DNA from: Thecamonas trahens ATCC 50062
Taxonomy: Eukaryota; Apusozoa; Apusomonadida; Apusomonadidae
DNA: 64,000 nucleotides
Assembly: GCF_000142905.1 (NCBI RefSeq)
Contig: NW_013657669.1
Coordinates: 108,634 to 172,633 of the forward strand
Direction: 5' to 3'
The notes under the pieces were generated by a model. It was not told where the DNA came from. It searched no databases and saw nothing but the letters and a program-made list of their open reading frames with translations. Positions 8,866 through 18,689 of this stretch are shown here, piece by piece (position 1 is the first letter of the stretch; each line of letters opens with the position of its first letter). Both the position numbers and the translations under genes were made by a program.

Positions 8866-10308
8866 ATGAGTGTAGTGATTGGTGGCCATGGCGGTGTATC
8901 GTCGATGGTTGCAAGGGTTCGGGATGCAGTGGTGTTTGGTTGGGAGATGATGGTCGATGAGTATCGATCACTGGTAGACGCCCTCCCGCCGTCGCTGGCA
9001 AGAACGCTGCGGATTACCATCAATGCTGTGCTGGCTGCTACAAAGGTCCGCATCGGTGATGCGCTGCTCTCCTCGCTCATGTTGCTTTTCTCGGGCAAGG
9101 CAAGGGCCAAGGGGCTCGTCAAGGGCGTCCTCCTCCCGCCCATCGCCTCGTACGAGTCGGCCATGCTCGGCTCGTTTGTCTTCTCGTATACGCTCGCCTA
9201 CGATCTGACGGTGGAAAACCTGTATCCAGCGTATGTGGCATCGCGCGAGGCGACGCCTCAGCCGCGGCGAATGCTCTCGCCGCGCTGGATCGGCGGGATC
9301 GGCGCCGCGCTGGCGACGCTGGGCCACGGGTACGCGCTAGCACGGCCGTCGGCAGGCGTCTTCCTCGGCGTCCGCGCCGTGGCGGCGCTGGGCAAGGCCA
9401 AGCTCGCGGCAGCTGGTGTGACGCTCGCCCCGTGGGTCTCGTACGCCGCCTTTGCGCTGGTCAACGGGCCGATCATGTATGCCGCCTTTCTCGAGCCGGC
9501 GCTGCTAGAGCGGTCATACTACTCGTGGATGCTGCGGGTCTCGGCCATGTCGCACCGCGAGCTGGAGACCGTGGTGCGTGCACGGCGCCGCGCCGTGGCC
9601 GAGGGCGCAGATCCGTCTGCGCTCCCACTTGTCGACTGTGTCAATGGCTACCACGCCGGGCCGTCGTGTGCAGGTGCGATCACTGTCGATTGGGTGGCCG
9701 GCATCGGTCGCGCGCTCTGGGTCTACGTCCCGGTCCACCTCCTCCCGGTCCTGCTGTACAAGCGCCGCGCGCTGACGTCGGGCGACCCGCAGCGGACGAT
9801 GCGCACCCTGGTCTCGCTCGGCAAGAACATTGCCGGCTCGGCAGCCTTTCTCTCGACCTACCAGGCCATCTTCAAGGCCTGCGTCTGCGCTGGCCGGCGC
9901 ATCCTTGGCTACGACTCGGGCCTCGTCTCGCTGTTTGGCGGCATGGCCACCGCTGTCTCGCTTCTGTGGGAAAAGCCGAAGCGGGTCTCCGAGCTCACCC
10001 TCTACTGCGCCTACAAGTCTGTGCTTGTGGTGTGGGCATGGGCGGTCTCGCGCTCGCTCGCCATTCCCATCCCGGGCGCCGAGCGCGCCATCCTCTCACT
10101 CGCCATCCTCACCCTCGTCACTCGGCCCGACAACGAGCTCCCGCCGTTCCTCACCTCCATCCGCTCCTCGCTCCTCCTCTCCGAGCGCGAGCTCCCACCG
10201 GCGTACGACGATCCACCGCCGGCCTACCACACCCTCCCGCCGTCACCCGCCGGCCAGTCGGAGGGCGATCAGCTTTGGTTCGAGCCACAGGCCCTTGGTA
10301 CTGCATAG
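8866..10308 (+). CDS. TMEM135-like multi-pass membrane protein
   Basis: 480 residues from the ATG at 8866. The frame is open further upstream, but that sequence is CTCGCT-repeat derived. The protein has several hydrophobic segments. Its centre and C-terminal half carry the TMEM135/PMP52-like layout: a conserved Cys-containing loop (LVDCVNGYHAGPSCAG), then YVPVHLLPVLLYKR, then NIAGSAAFLSTYQAIFKA and an SLFGGMATAVSLLWEKPKR segment. TMEM135 proteins act at peroxisomes, mitochondria and lipid droplets, in fat storage and organelle dynamics. The last 50 residues are Pro/Tyr-rich (LPPAYDDPPPAY), giving PPAY-type motifs that could bind WW domains. Assignment rests on remembered family motifs. Confidence 0.65.
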   Translation: MSVVIGGHGGVSSMVARVRDAVVFGWEMMVDEYRSLVDALPPSLARTLRITINAVLAATKVRIGDALLSSLMLLFSGKARAKGLVKGVLLPPIASYESAMLGSFVFSYTLAYDLTVENLYPAYVASREATPQPRRMLSPRWIGGIGAALATLGHGYALARPSAGVFLGVRAVAALGKAKLAAAGVTLAPWVSYAAFALVNGPIMYAAFLEPALLERSYYSWMLRVSAMSHRELETVVRARRRAVAEGADPSALPLVDCVNGYHAGPSCAGAITVDWVAGIGRALWVYVPVHLLPVLLYKRRALTSGDPQRTMRTLVSLGKNIAGSAAFLSTYQAIFKACVCAGRRILGYDSGLVSLFGGMATAVSLLWEKPKRVSELTLYCAYKSVLVVWAWAVSRSLAIPIPGAERAILSLAILTLVTRPDNELPPFLTSIRSSLLLSERELPPAYDDPPPAYHTLPPSPAGQSEGDQLWFEPQALGTA

Positions 10309-10317
10309 CGCCCTCGT

Positions 10318-10792
10318 TTATTGTTGCTTCTCGGCCTTGGCCTGCTCCCGCGCGTAAATCCGGCGCGCCTTCTCCAGCTTGGCCCGGCACGACATGACCG
10401 TCGTCTCGCTGTTGACCCAGCCACCAGCCACCAGCGCACTGACCGCAATCCCCGATCGTGCCGAGATAGGCATCCGCTTTGCAATCGGTGCTGCCCATCT
10501 CCCCGCAACCGCAAACCCCCGTCGCCGTGTGTGAGTAAATCTCCCGCAGACGCCTACCACGTGCCCTCCACCCCCCGCAAACCGCTTGCCGTGACGCGCT
10601 TCACCAGCGGCACGCGCCCCCCCCCCCCGCCAACTCGCCAACTCGCCCGTCTCACTCGCTCGTCGTACCCAGCGTCACAAAGGCCAGCGCAGGAATGCCA
10701 GCCACTGCCATGCCCACTCCCCAGGCGGGATACAGCTTTGACCAGCAGTATGCATTGATGTCGCCGTTGACAAGGTCGAAATCGTTGCTCAT
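10318..10792 (-). CDS. Small two-exon membrane protein
   Basis: Exon 1 is 10792-10669 (ATG at 10792, MSNDFDLVNGDINAYCWSKL) and exon 2 is 10553-10318. The intron starts GTACGA and ends GTGGTAG. The phases match exactly (a Gly codon is split 1+2), which gives a 119-residue protein. It has two hydrophobic segments (WGVGMAVAGIPALAFVTLG and ISARSGIAVSALVAGGW) and a basic, Lys/Arg/Glu-rich C-terminal helix (KLEKARRIYAREQAKAEKQQ). The intron carries an 11-base G-run on the sense strand. The size and two-TM-plus-coil layout are reminiscent of small organelle membrane proteins, but I do not recognise the family. Its 3' end is 10 bp from the end of the TMEM135-like gene (convergent). Confidence 0.6.
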
Positions 10793-11364
10793 GATATGCG
10801 GTTGAGCTGAGTGTGTTGTGTGTTGCTCAAACCAAACGCGGCGGCCTGACGCGCCCTCCCCCCAATTTGATTGCCAAGGGGTGCGGGCTGTCCCACACAT
10901 ATCTACTGCTATTTCGGGCGATCTAGCAACGGCAGGCTGATGAAAGCCAGGAAACAGAATCGGTGGTGGATGAGAAAGAACGCCATGTCCATCGCTACCC
11001 TTTCGCGTCGGTCGTGGACATGTACATGGAGATCATGGAGATTGGGAAGGTTGGGGAGCGTGGCCATCTCGTGACCATGTGTGATGAATCGTATCACGCC
11101 ATCATGGGAGCGATCGGACCTAGACCATCACAATGGTCCTCCAGTACGAGCTATCTGGCGTTTGTGCACTCTCCTGCGAGCGTTTCTGCTGTCGGCACAG
11201 GCCCCTGTCCGCCAAATGGAAGCACCAGCTTCCATTCCTGTCAGAGCTGGAGTCCAGCTGGAGGCCACCATCGACGGCCATTGCTCTCTTTGCTCTTCGC
11301 AGACTGCCTCGCTGGACAAGGTCGCGACAGAGCTTACCATAAAAGAGGCAGCCGTCTGGTGATA
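10793..11364. other. Divergent intergenic region
   Basis: This lies between the small membrane-protein gene (-) and the Nudix-like gene (+). Open frames here have no recognisable features. It presumably holds both promoters. Confidence 0.5.
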
Positions 11365-12407
11365 ATGGCTGACGAGGCAAGGGTGCACCAGAAGACGGTG
11401 GCGACGTCGCCGTTTGCCGTCGTGGTGGTGAGCCGGCCAGCCCCGTCGGACAAGTCGCGCAAGTCGCGCAAGTCGGGTGCGATGGAATTTCTGGCAGTGG
11501 ACGAAGCTCGCGACGCGATCGTGGTTGGTGGCTCCCTGCTGGACATATGGATGCCGGACAAGTTCCCGAGGCCGCGGCACATCGAGAGACCATGGAGGAG
11601 GCCGGCGTGGCCATCGAGCTCAAGGGCGTGCTGCGGGTGGAGCAGAGCCCGCGCAGGCTAAGGTTCATCTTTGCAGCGTCGCCGATCGATCCAGAAGCCA
11701 AGGCCAAGTCCGTGGCTGATGCCGAGTCGAATGGGGGAGCATGGCTGACGCTGGAGCAGCTTGCTGATGGCCGCCGTCTGCGAGGCAGCGAGCTTTGCGA
11801 TTGGGGCCGCGAGCTGGTTGATGCCGGCGCAACAGTCGACGACGTTGCTCCGCTGGCCCATCTGGTGACAGCAGCTGGTGTGCCTGACGGCGAGCTCGTC
11901 CCGACTGGCGTGTCGCTGGAGGATTGGATCCTGGGCTCGCGCCCCAAGGTCGACTCTGTGTCTGTGCTGGGATCGCCCGAGCTGATGTCGATCCGCGAAG
12001 ACGGCTGGACTCGCCGGACCGGCTGTCCCGTCGCGTACTCGTACACTGTCCTAGTGCGGACTGGTGGCGACGATGGCACCATTACCCACGCGCTGAGTGC
12101 GGTGCCCTTTGAAAAGGCGGGTCTGATCCTTTGCGCCGCTGCCGACGCCATGACCGAGGCCGCTCACGATGCACCGTGGCATTGGGACGGTGTCCTCCGG
12201 ATCGAGTACCTCCTCCATGGAGTGCAATCAGCCTCGTTCCATGCCGTGCTCGTTGCCACAATGCCCGATCTTGATCCTGGCACCAGTCTTCCTCCCCTCA
12301 CGCCGCGGTCTGCGCTCTACGCCGAGTTGACCCGCACGCTTACCCCCGTCCCAGTTGGCAGCTTTCTCACCCACGAGGGAGCGGACATTGATTTGCATCT
12401 GCAGTAG
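11365..12407 (+). CDS. Nudix-hydrolase-like protein with frame break in the Nudix box
   Basis: The ATG at 11365 opens a frame reading MADEARVHQKTVATSPFAVV then AMEFLAVDEARDAIVVGG, a typical first strand of the Nudix fold. Around 11545-11550 coding moves to the -1 frame with AGQVPEAAAHRETMEEAGVA, which carries the RExxEExG core that binds divalent metal. It then runs to the stop at 12407 (total about 347 residues). Compared with GX5EX7REUXEEXGU, the segment between the first Gly and the RE is about six residues short, so the loop and the frame are both disturbed. This could be a 17-19 bp deletion in the assembly, a pseudogene, or a divergent enzyme. The long C-terminal part, starting GGAWLTLEQLADGRRL, is of the kind seen in larger Nudix proteins. 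Substrate unknown. Confidence 0.6.
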
Positions 12408-12602
12408 CACACACTACAAAGCCCGCCTCTGCACACGATTGATTGATTGATGGCCCTGCCCGCGCCAGCAGGTCATGTGAGGTCAGATCACCGCCATAGT
12501 CGAGTCGAGCTGGAGAGTAGCAGGTGTCAGCTTGGCAAAGCCACCACACGCCACCCACACGCCATACCCCCACACGTGTCGCTCTCGGACGAGTACCAGG
12601 CC

Positions 12603-13635
12603 ATGGCGCTGTACTCGACGCCCACAGACGAAGATGTATCTGCAATGCGCATGGACTACCTCTTGGGCAATCTTCCTTCCTCCCAACCCCGCTACCGACG
12701 TGTCTCCCATGTACGTACCACACCGCGCACCCCCCCCCCCTCTTAAGCACCATCGCAGCATTGCAGCATCATATCCTCCATGAAAGGCCGATGTGTTCGC
12801 CGGTCACAGAAGCCATAGTATTACGCAGATCATGGACATCGCAAGAGTCATGCTACAGTGTTGATGTCTTGCACCAACCCAGACGTGACAGTCACGTCCG
12901 CCAAGAAGACGAAAACATCGGCCTCATATCTTGCCGCCGAGGCCGTCATGGCCGTGGCTGCTGCAAAGAAGTGAGCATCAAGCAATGAGGGCACAAGCGG
13001 CCGAAAAAGCCGCGCAACCGGGCACAGAGCAGGCTACCACGGACAAGGCCGCCGCCTGCACACCAAACGCGACAGATTTCCCAGGCGATCACGTCGGGCC
13101 AGGTCGATGAAGGTCGGATCAAGTCCCGCCAACATCAGCGATCAAATCTAGCCGAGTCGTGAAGCCACTCACCCCCCACCGCCACCCCCCTCCCCTTCTC
13201 TTGCAGGAAGAGATGATCGCCAAGCTGGAACAGATGCAGGTTCCGGGCGTGGAGATCCCGCCGCGTGAGAACGAGCATCACTTTCGCGAGCTGACTGAAG
13301 CGTACGCAAAGGCGATGGCTGGCGACCGGGCGCCATCAAACTCCGGCGGCGCGAGTTGGCGCAAGCGCGCCCCAATGCCGCCTGTCGACGGCCTGCCCGA
13401 CGAGCTCATGGCCGGGCTCGGCTCCGGGGCGGCAGGGCCGAGCGCCGGCAGCCTCGACATCGACGACGAAAGCTGGACTAGCGGGACGGTGCAAAGGCTG
13501 ATCTTTGGCGTCGTCTTTGCTGTCTTTCTCTACCGCATGCTCGCAATGATCCTCAACTCACCGGCGCTTGCCCGTGACGATCCGGCGTACGAGGCGACGC
13601 TGGGTCGGCACCCGACCGGCGGCCTTGGCCCATAA
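12603..13635 (+). CDS. Four-exon tail-anchored-type protein
   Basis: The proposed exons are 12603-12710, 12819-12970, 13033-13102 and 13207-13635. Donors are GTACGT, GTGAGC and GTCGAT; acceptors are CCATAG, GAGCAG and CTCTTGCAG. All phases agree and give 252 residues. Exon 1 and exon 4 are the firmest parts. Exon 2 reads ATVLMSCTNPDVTVTSAKKT and LAAEAVMAVAAAKK. Exon 4 begins with a helix (EEMIAKLEQMQVPG), continues through a polar linker and has a single hydrophobic segment near the C-terminus (TVQRLIFGVVFAVFLYRMLA), followed by about 27 residues. This suggests a tail-anchored or single-pass membrane protein. The internal introns are very short (62-108 nt). An alternative middle exon in another frame is possible. 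No family recognised. Confidence 0.5.
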
Positions 13636-13673
13636 TCATACGTTTGGAAGCTTTACCCCCGGCCGGTGATTCC

Positions 13674-15221
13674 TTACTCGTCGTCGTCATCAAACCGGGC
13701 TGGGATGACGACGCGCTGGACGCCGCCGATGATCTCGACCAGGCGGACAACCTGGTGGACGTAGCCGAGCTCGTTGTCGTACCAGCAGTAGATGTTGGTC
13801 CGGTTGCCGTGGACAATGGTCGACGGCGAGTCGACGATGGTCGTCGCGGTCGACGAGACCATGTCAGTCGACGCGGCCTCGCGCGAGTCCGAGTACATGA
13901 CCTGCTGCTGGAGCGGGCCGGCGAGCGCGGCGTGGCGGAGGGCGTTGTTGACCTCGTCTACGGTCGTGTCGCGCTTGAGCGTCACAATGAGGATGGCCAT
14001 CGAGACGTCGGGCGTCGGGCACCGGATGGCCGAGCCGGTGACCTTGCCCGCGAGCTGCGGGAGCGCGCCGGCCACGGCCTTGGCCGCCCCGGTCTCGGTG
14101 AGGACAAGGTTGAGTGGCGCGGCGCGGCCACGACGTTCCTTCTTGTGGAAGTTGTCCAGCAGGTTCTGGTCGTTGGTAAAGGCATGGATGGTCTCGATGT
14201 GGACCGAGTCGATGCCGTACAGCGCGTCGAGGATCTGCAGCGGAGGGCAGACTGCGTTGGTTGTGCACGACGCTGCCGCGTACACCGTCTCATCCATGTC
14301 GATGTTGTCCGAGTTGACACCGACCACAATGTTCGGCACGTCGCCCTTGCCGGGTGCGGTAAGCACAACCTTGGAAATGCCCGGGCACTTGGCGTGCTCG
14401 GCGAGCGTCTCGCGCGTCCGCCAAATGCCGGTGTTGTCGATCAGGATTGCGTCCTCGATCCCGTACTCGGTGTAGTCGATCGCCGTCCGATCCTTGGCGT
14501 AGATCATCTTGATCCGCACGCCGTTGGCAATGAGAAAGCCACCGGCTTCATCCACCTCGATCATGCCCTTGAACTTGCCGTGGCTCGAGTCGCGCTTCAG
14601 CAGCGATGCCCGCTTCCGGATGTCCTGCACCGGGTCCATGTGCGGGCGGACCACAATCGCCCGCAGCGCAAGCATGTCACCCGCACCGGTCTTCTCCAGC
14701 AGCACCCGCGCCACCAGCCGGCCGATACGGCCAAAGCCAAAGAGGACAACGTCGCGCCCACGGCCGAGATCCATCATCGGGCCGGCGCCGAGCACATGCT
14801 GGACATGGTTGAGGACGTATGCCGCCACGGCAGCATCGTCATCAATCGAGCCACCCTCGCGGGTGTACGCCACCGAGAGCTTGCCGAGATCGACGTGGCA
14901 CGGGCCAAGCTCCGTCCCGAGCTCCACGAGTGCGGTGAGGAACGGCATGGTCTCGTGGATAGAGATGCCGGCCGGGAGATGCGGGACAACATGGCGGACA
15001 GCACGGTGGATCTTGAGCAGGCCAATGACGGTCACGTTCATCAGCTCGTTGCCAAAGACAGAGCACACCACCGTGTTGGACCGGTACAGCTTGCCGAGCA
15101 TCGGCACCATGGCCTCGGCCAGCGCACGCTGTTCGTTGTGCTCGTCGAGTGTCGACGCGTACGCCGCAGACATGGCAGACGCAGCAGAAACATCAGAACG
15201 GGGAGTAGCAAGAGTGTCCAT
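13674..15221 (-). CDS. Long bacterial-type glyceraldehyde-3-phosphate dehydrogenase
   Basis: 515 residues from the ATG at 15221 to a TAA at 13674. The catalytic domain is complete: NAD-binding GFGRIGRLVARVLLEKTGAG, the active-site motif SCTTN with Cys at about residue 319, and a C-terminal WYDNELGY. It is not the 330-residue glycolytic type. About 150 N-terminal residues precede the Rossmann fold (for example ALAEAMVPMLGKLYRSNTVV and MNVTVIGLLKIHRAVRHV), matching the extended GAPDH class known in gamma-proteobacteria and a few protists. It interconverts glyceraldehyde-3-phosphate and 1,3-bisphosphoglycerate; a gluconeogenic or NADP role for this class is not shown here. No targeting peptide is evident. 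No intron was found, which fits a transferred gene. Confidence in the enzyme class is high. Confidence 0.9.
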   Translation of the reverse strand: MDTLATPRSDVSAASAMSAAYASTLDEHNEQRALAEAMVPMLGKLYRSNTVVCSVFGNELMNVTVIGLLKIHRAVRHVVPHLPAGISIHETMPFLTALVELGTELGPCHVDLGKLSVAYTREGGSIDDDAAVAAYVLNHVQHVLGAGPMMDLGRGRDVVLFGFGRIGRLVARVLLEKTGAGDMLALRAIVVRPHMDPVQDIRKRASLLKRDSSHGKFKGMIEVDEAGGFLIANGVRIKMIYAKDRTAIDYTEYGIEDAILIDNTGIWRTRETLAEHAKCPGISKVVLTAPGKGDVPNIVVGVNSDNIDMDETVYAAASCTTNAVCPPLQILDALYGIDSVHIETIHAFTNDQNLLDNFHKKERRGRAAPLNLVLTETGAAKAVAGALPQLAGKVTGSAIRCPTPDVSMAILIVTLKRDTTVDEVNNALRHAALAGPLQQQVMYSDSREAASTDMVSSTATTIVDSPSTIVHGNRTNIYCWYDNELGYVHQVVRLVEIIGGVQRVVIPARFDDDDE

Positions 15222-16856
15222 GTCGTAGTACAACCTTGTCGAGTACACGTAAGTTGGGTGTTCTCTCACCCTCTCTTGACCCCCTCCCTCCCTCCCCCCC
15301 CCCCTTCCCACGCTCCACAAAATGTCCCGCAGGGGAAGGATCCCTCCCAAAAACTGCCACACCGCCGCCGTCCCACTCCGCCCGCCATGCGCAGCCCAAG
15401 CAAACGTTTTTTGCCGTTTGGCCACCGCATTCACTACATCAGAGCAATCGCCTCGCATGTTGTACGCTTATGGCCTTCTAATACATGCTGCTGGCGGGAT
15501 CGACTCTTTATCGCATCCAATGGGGCCACAACAGATAGCATCCGCTTGACGATGTTCCCTCGCAGGGAAGAGGAGAAGGAACAACCCGTCGGAACAAGAG
15601 AGTGCTCGCCGCACCTACATGTGCACCAACTGGCCATCGACTTGGCTACAGATGTAAGATGTAGCTATCCACAATCTGCGTCGTAGTTGGATGATTTGGA
15701 TGTGTGGCTTGCTTTCCGCAAGCATCAGCACCACCTTTGCCGTGCATGCCGTACCTCTCACGAGATCTGATTGATCCCTAAATAAGACAACCTCCCTTTC
15801 GTCCCCGCCGCACCCGTGCCTTGAAAGCCGGCCCAGCAGCGGCTACAGCTGTGGCAAGCTAATGTAAAACTCAACGCTCTCGGTTGCCCAGCGATCTCGT
15901 CGCACCCGAAACTGCGCGCGCCTCCAACGACCTCGGTCGTCCGAGCACAGTCAGCGACGTCAATCGGCCGCCCTCCCCTTCATCGACTCGGGAGCACACA
16001 CATTATCTCACACCTGCAACGGGGGAGATGTCCATTCAGCCGGTCCGCCGATGGCAACCAGTGTCGTCACATGTTGTTGGCACTATCATCCACATTGCCA
16101 GCCTCTCCCTGGTGGGCCGCCGGATGCTCGGTGGTCCTGAGCTGCAACCAAGACAGAGGATGGCCTCTTGGAGTGTGGGATGAGACGGAATGTCGGTCGT
16201 CGACGCCCCAGAAAGGGATTCCAAGTGACCAGAGTATGCTGCAGTCGATGTTGAACACCCAACAAGTTGTACGTCGCACCACTTACGGATGTCCTATGTG
16301 GCGGTCGTCTTATCGCCGTAGTGAGATCAGTCTTTTTTCACTGCTTGGGACCGGCGCACAATCCCACGGCAAGTGGCACCCTGCAGTCACCTGCCTGATG
16401 CCTTTCTGCTAAACTCCCTGCAACAACTTCCCAGCACGTGATCTGGAACACAGGAGCTCTCAACGGCTCTGCTGTGTCTCATCCATTGTCAATGAGACGA
16501 ACACTTGTCCAATTTTGATGTCATCCTCACTCTCTCCACCATCCTCCAGCCACCCCCAACCACCCACCACCACCATCTCTGCTGACGACTCGCGCGCGCT
16601 CTCCCTCTACCACTCGCCTTATCACACACACATACACACACCCACACACACTCTCTCTCTCACGATCTCGCACTCTCCCTCATTCCCCGTCCCAGTCATA
16701 CCGCCGTAAAAAATAGTAAGCCCTCCACTGGTCACACCGTGACAGCATTCGCTTGCTTGCTGCTGGCGCCATCCACCGGAGCCGAGGACGAGGAGCGACG
16801 ACACCGGGCGGCGAGCATACCTCGCTCTCTCACTCCAGTTGGGTGTGGTGTTGGTG
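15222..16856. other. 1.6-kb intergenic region
   Basis: No convincing gene on either strand. It contains C-runs (15290-15303), scattered short frames without domain features, and CA/CT tracts at about 16622-16665 upstream of the next gene. Promoters of the divergent GAPDH (-) and membrane-protein (+) genes must lie here. Confidence 0.5.
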
Positions 16857-18689
16857 ATGAGGTTGGACAGCATACGGCTCTTGTGCCTCTGTGCACTCTC
16901 TGCTCTTCTCGCTGTGGCTGCTTTGGCTGTCGTCGTCCTCGCCGGTGGTGACGAGTGGCGGGCGAGCGCGGCTGCGCTCACTCTCTCGCCCTCTCCTGCT
17001 GTACTTCGTGCTCTATGGCTAGCTGCTGGCCTCACAACGCTCATCGTTGTTGGTTGTGGTCTTGCTGCTGTACTTCTCCCGGCGGCGGCTCCTGTCTCGC
17101 CCGCTATCGCCCTTCTCCCGCTCCTCCTTGCCCTCCTGCATCCGCTCTGGCCTCGCCCTAACCTCTCCCCCGTCGCTGCGGCTCTCGTTGCCGTGGCTGT
17201 TCCCGCAGTTGCCACCCTCTTTGCCGGCCATCTCTCGGCCGCGCCGTTTGCTGCTCGGGACGATCCGCTGGCTCTGGCACGCATCCTCCTCGCCTGTCTT
17301 GCCATCGCCTCGGCTGTCGCTCTGGCTGTCCTGGGCGGCCGTGTCGCCCCTGGCACCGGCTCGCCGTCCAAGGCCGCTCTGGCTCTACCACAGGCTCTGG
17401 CGTGGACGGCGGCTGCTGCAGGGCTTGCTGCGGGTGTTTCGGGCGCACTGGTGCGCCTCCGCGCTCGCATGGCGTGGCCGCTGGCTCTGGTGTCAACCGG
17501 AGTAGCAGCATCTGCCGCCGTCCGCCTTGCCCCGCTTGCCTCGGCGCTCTTTGCCGCTAGCCCGGGCCGCTCTGCCTCGATCTGTTCGCCAGGCGTTGCA
17601 CCGGCAAGCTTGCATCTGGGCGACGGCTGTAATGCCGAGCGCCGGCTGGTGGTGGGCATTGCCGCTGTCGCTGCCCTGCAGACGCTTGTCTCGGCCGTCC
17701 TGGCCTGGATCTCTGTGCCGCTGCGGCCGGCGGGGCTCGTCGTGACCGCCGCTGGCGAGCAGCCTGAGCACGCGAGCTACTCGAGCTACTCGTCGTCGAG
17801 CTACTCGAGCTCATCCGAGACCTCATCGCACATGGCGCTCGACTCAAACTCGAACTCGCTTTCGATCTCGATCTCGTCCGAGGATGAGGCATCGGTGCGA
17901 AGCATGTCATTGTCGTCTACCTCGGGCGCGCTGGCGCCGATGAGCGGGCCGCTGCTGAGCTCGTCATCATCGTCGCGCATGCCGCTCATCGCCACCCAGT
18001 CGCTCTTGCTATCACCGGCTGCCGAGCGCCCGCCCTCGCGCGCTGTGCGCGGAGGCATGGCGCTTGCAGCTCTTCTCCAGCTTGTTGTTGCCGCCGCCGC
18101 CATCGTCCACGCCCTCGACGTGGCTGACAGCACTCCGACCTCGGCGGCCCGCCACCGCAGTGTGGCCATTGGCGTCGCCGTCGCAGCCGCTCTGGCCTCC
18201 GCATCCGCCGCCCACGGCCTGTTCGCCACCTCGTGGCTTTCCTTTGCCCTCCACGGTGCACTCTCGTTGCTCGCCCTCCCCACCCTTGTCGTTCATGGCT
18301 CTGAGTTGTACGCGCTGGCGAGCTACCCCTCCGCTCTCGGCCTTGGCGCTGGCGACGACGCCGCCCTTGCCCAGGGCGCGGTGGTCATGGCTGCCGCCGC
18401 CGTTATCTTCACCGCCGCCACCACCGTCTCGCTCACCCTTGCTGCCCACTACTTCTTCCACCTCTATCCTCTCCTCCCGAGCGAGCCTGTTCCCGCACCG
18501 TGGGGTGTTGCCGCTCCGCCGAACCCGTCCGAGCTCCGCCCGCCGAGCTCAATGTCGATCCACTCGTCGACCTCGACCGAATACTCGTACCTCCCCGCCT
18601 GCGACATCGAGGATCTCGCCAAGAACCCACTCGATTCTGCAGGCGCCGCCCAGCCGTCGTTCCCATCGGCCTCTGTCTCACGTTGGTAG
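16857..18689 (+). CDS. Polytopic membrane protein, unknown family
   Basis: 610 residues from the ATG at 16857. The frame is open a little upstream, but only from a TTG at 16839 next to a CACTCCAG splice-like site, so a short upstream exon cannot be excluded. About eleven hydrophobic segments are rich in Ala, Leu and Val. They are interrupted near residues 300-390 by a hydrophilic Ser/Tyr-rich loop (HASYSSYSSSSYSSSSETSS) and acidic Ser stretches, and the cytoplasmic tail is again Ser-rich. The first segment could serve as a signal anchor. The arrangement (two TM bundles joined by a disordered loop) is transporter- or receptor-like, but no family motif was found. The CT- and CA-rich leader upstream matches other genes here. 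Confidence 0.6.
   Translation: MRLDSIRLLCLCALSALLAVAALAVVVLAGGDEWRASAAALTLSPSPAVLRALWLAAGLTTLIVVGCGLAAVLLPAAAPVSPAIALLPLLLALLHPLWPRPNLSPVAAALVAVAVPAVATLFAGHLSAAPFAARDDPLALARILLACLAIASAVALAVLGGRVAPGTGSPSKAALALPQALAWTAAAAGLAAGVSGALVRLRARMAWPLALVSTGVAASAAVRLAPLASALFAASPGRSASICSPGVAPASLHLGDGCNAERRLVVGIAAVAALQTLVSAVLAWISVPLRPAGLVVTAAGEQPEHASYSSYSSSSYSSSSETSSHMALDSNSNSLSISISSEDEASVRSMSLSSTSGALAPMSGPLLSSSSSSRMPLIATQSLLLSPAAERPPSRAVRGGMALAALLQLVVAAAAIVHALDVADSTPTSAARHRSVAIGVAVAAALASASAAHGLFATSWLSFALHGALSLLALPTLVVHGSELYALASYPSALGLGAGDDAALAQGAVVMAAAAVIFTAATTVSLTLAAHYFFHLYPLLPSEPVPAPWGVAAPPNPSELRPPSSMSIHSSTSTEYSYLPACDIEDLAKNPLDSAGAAQPSFPSASVSRW

Noticed and set aside
11120-12151. 343-residue minus-strand open frame opposite the Nudix-like gene
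   Set aside because: Antisense shadow, Arg/Ser/Pro-rich without hydrophobic core or motifs.
13644-15686. A 680-residue plus-strand open frame opposite the GAPDH gene
   Set aside because: It is the antisense of a conserved enzyme in a GC-rich genome, where codon bias keeps antisense frames open. Its translation (Arg/Val/Asp-rich) has no protein-like pattern.
16100-16440. Short ORFs in the 15.2-16.8 kb spacer considered as small genes
   Set aside because: None has an initiation context, hydrophobic pattern or splice signal that stands out from chance.
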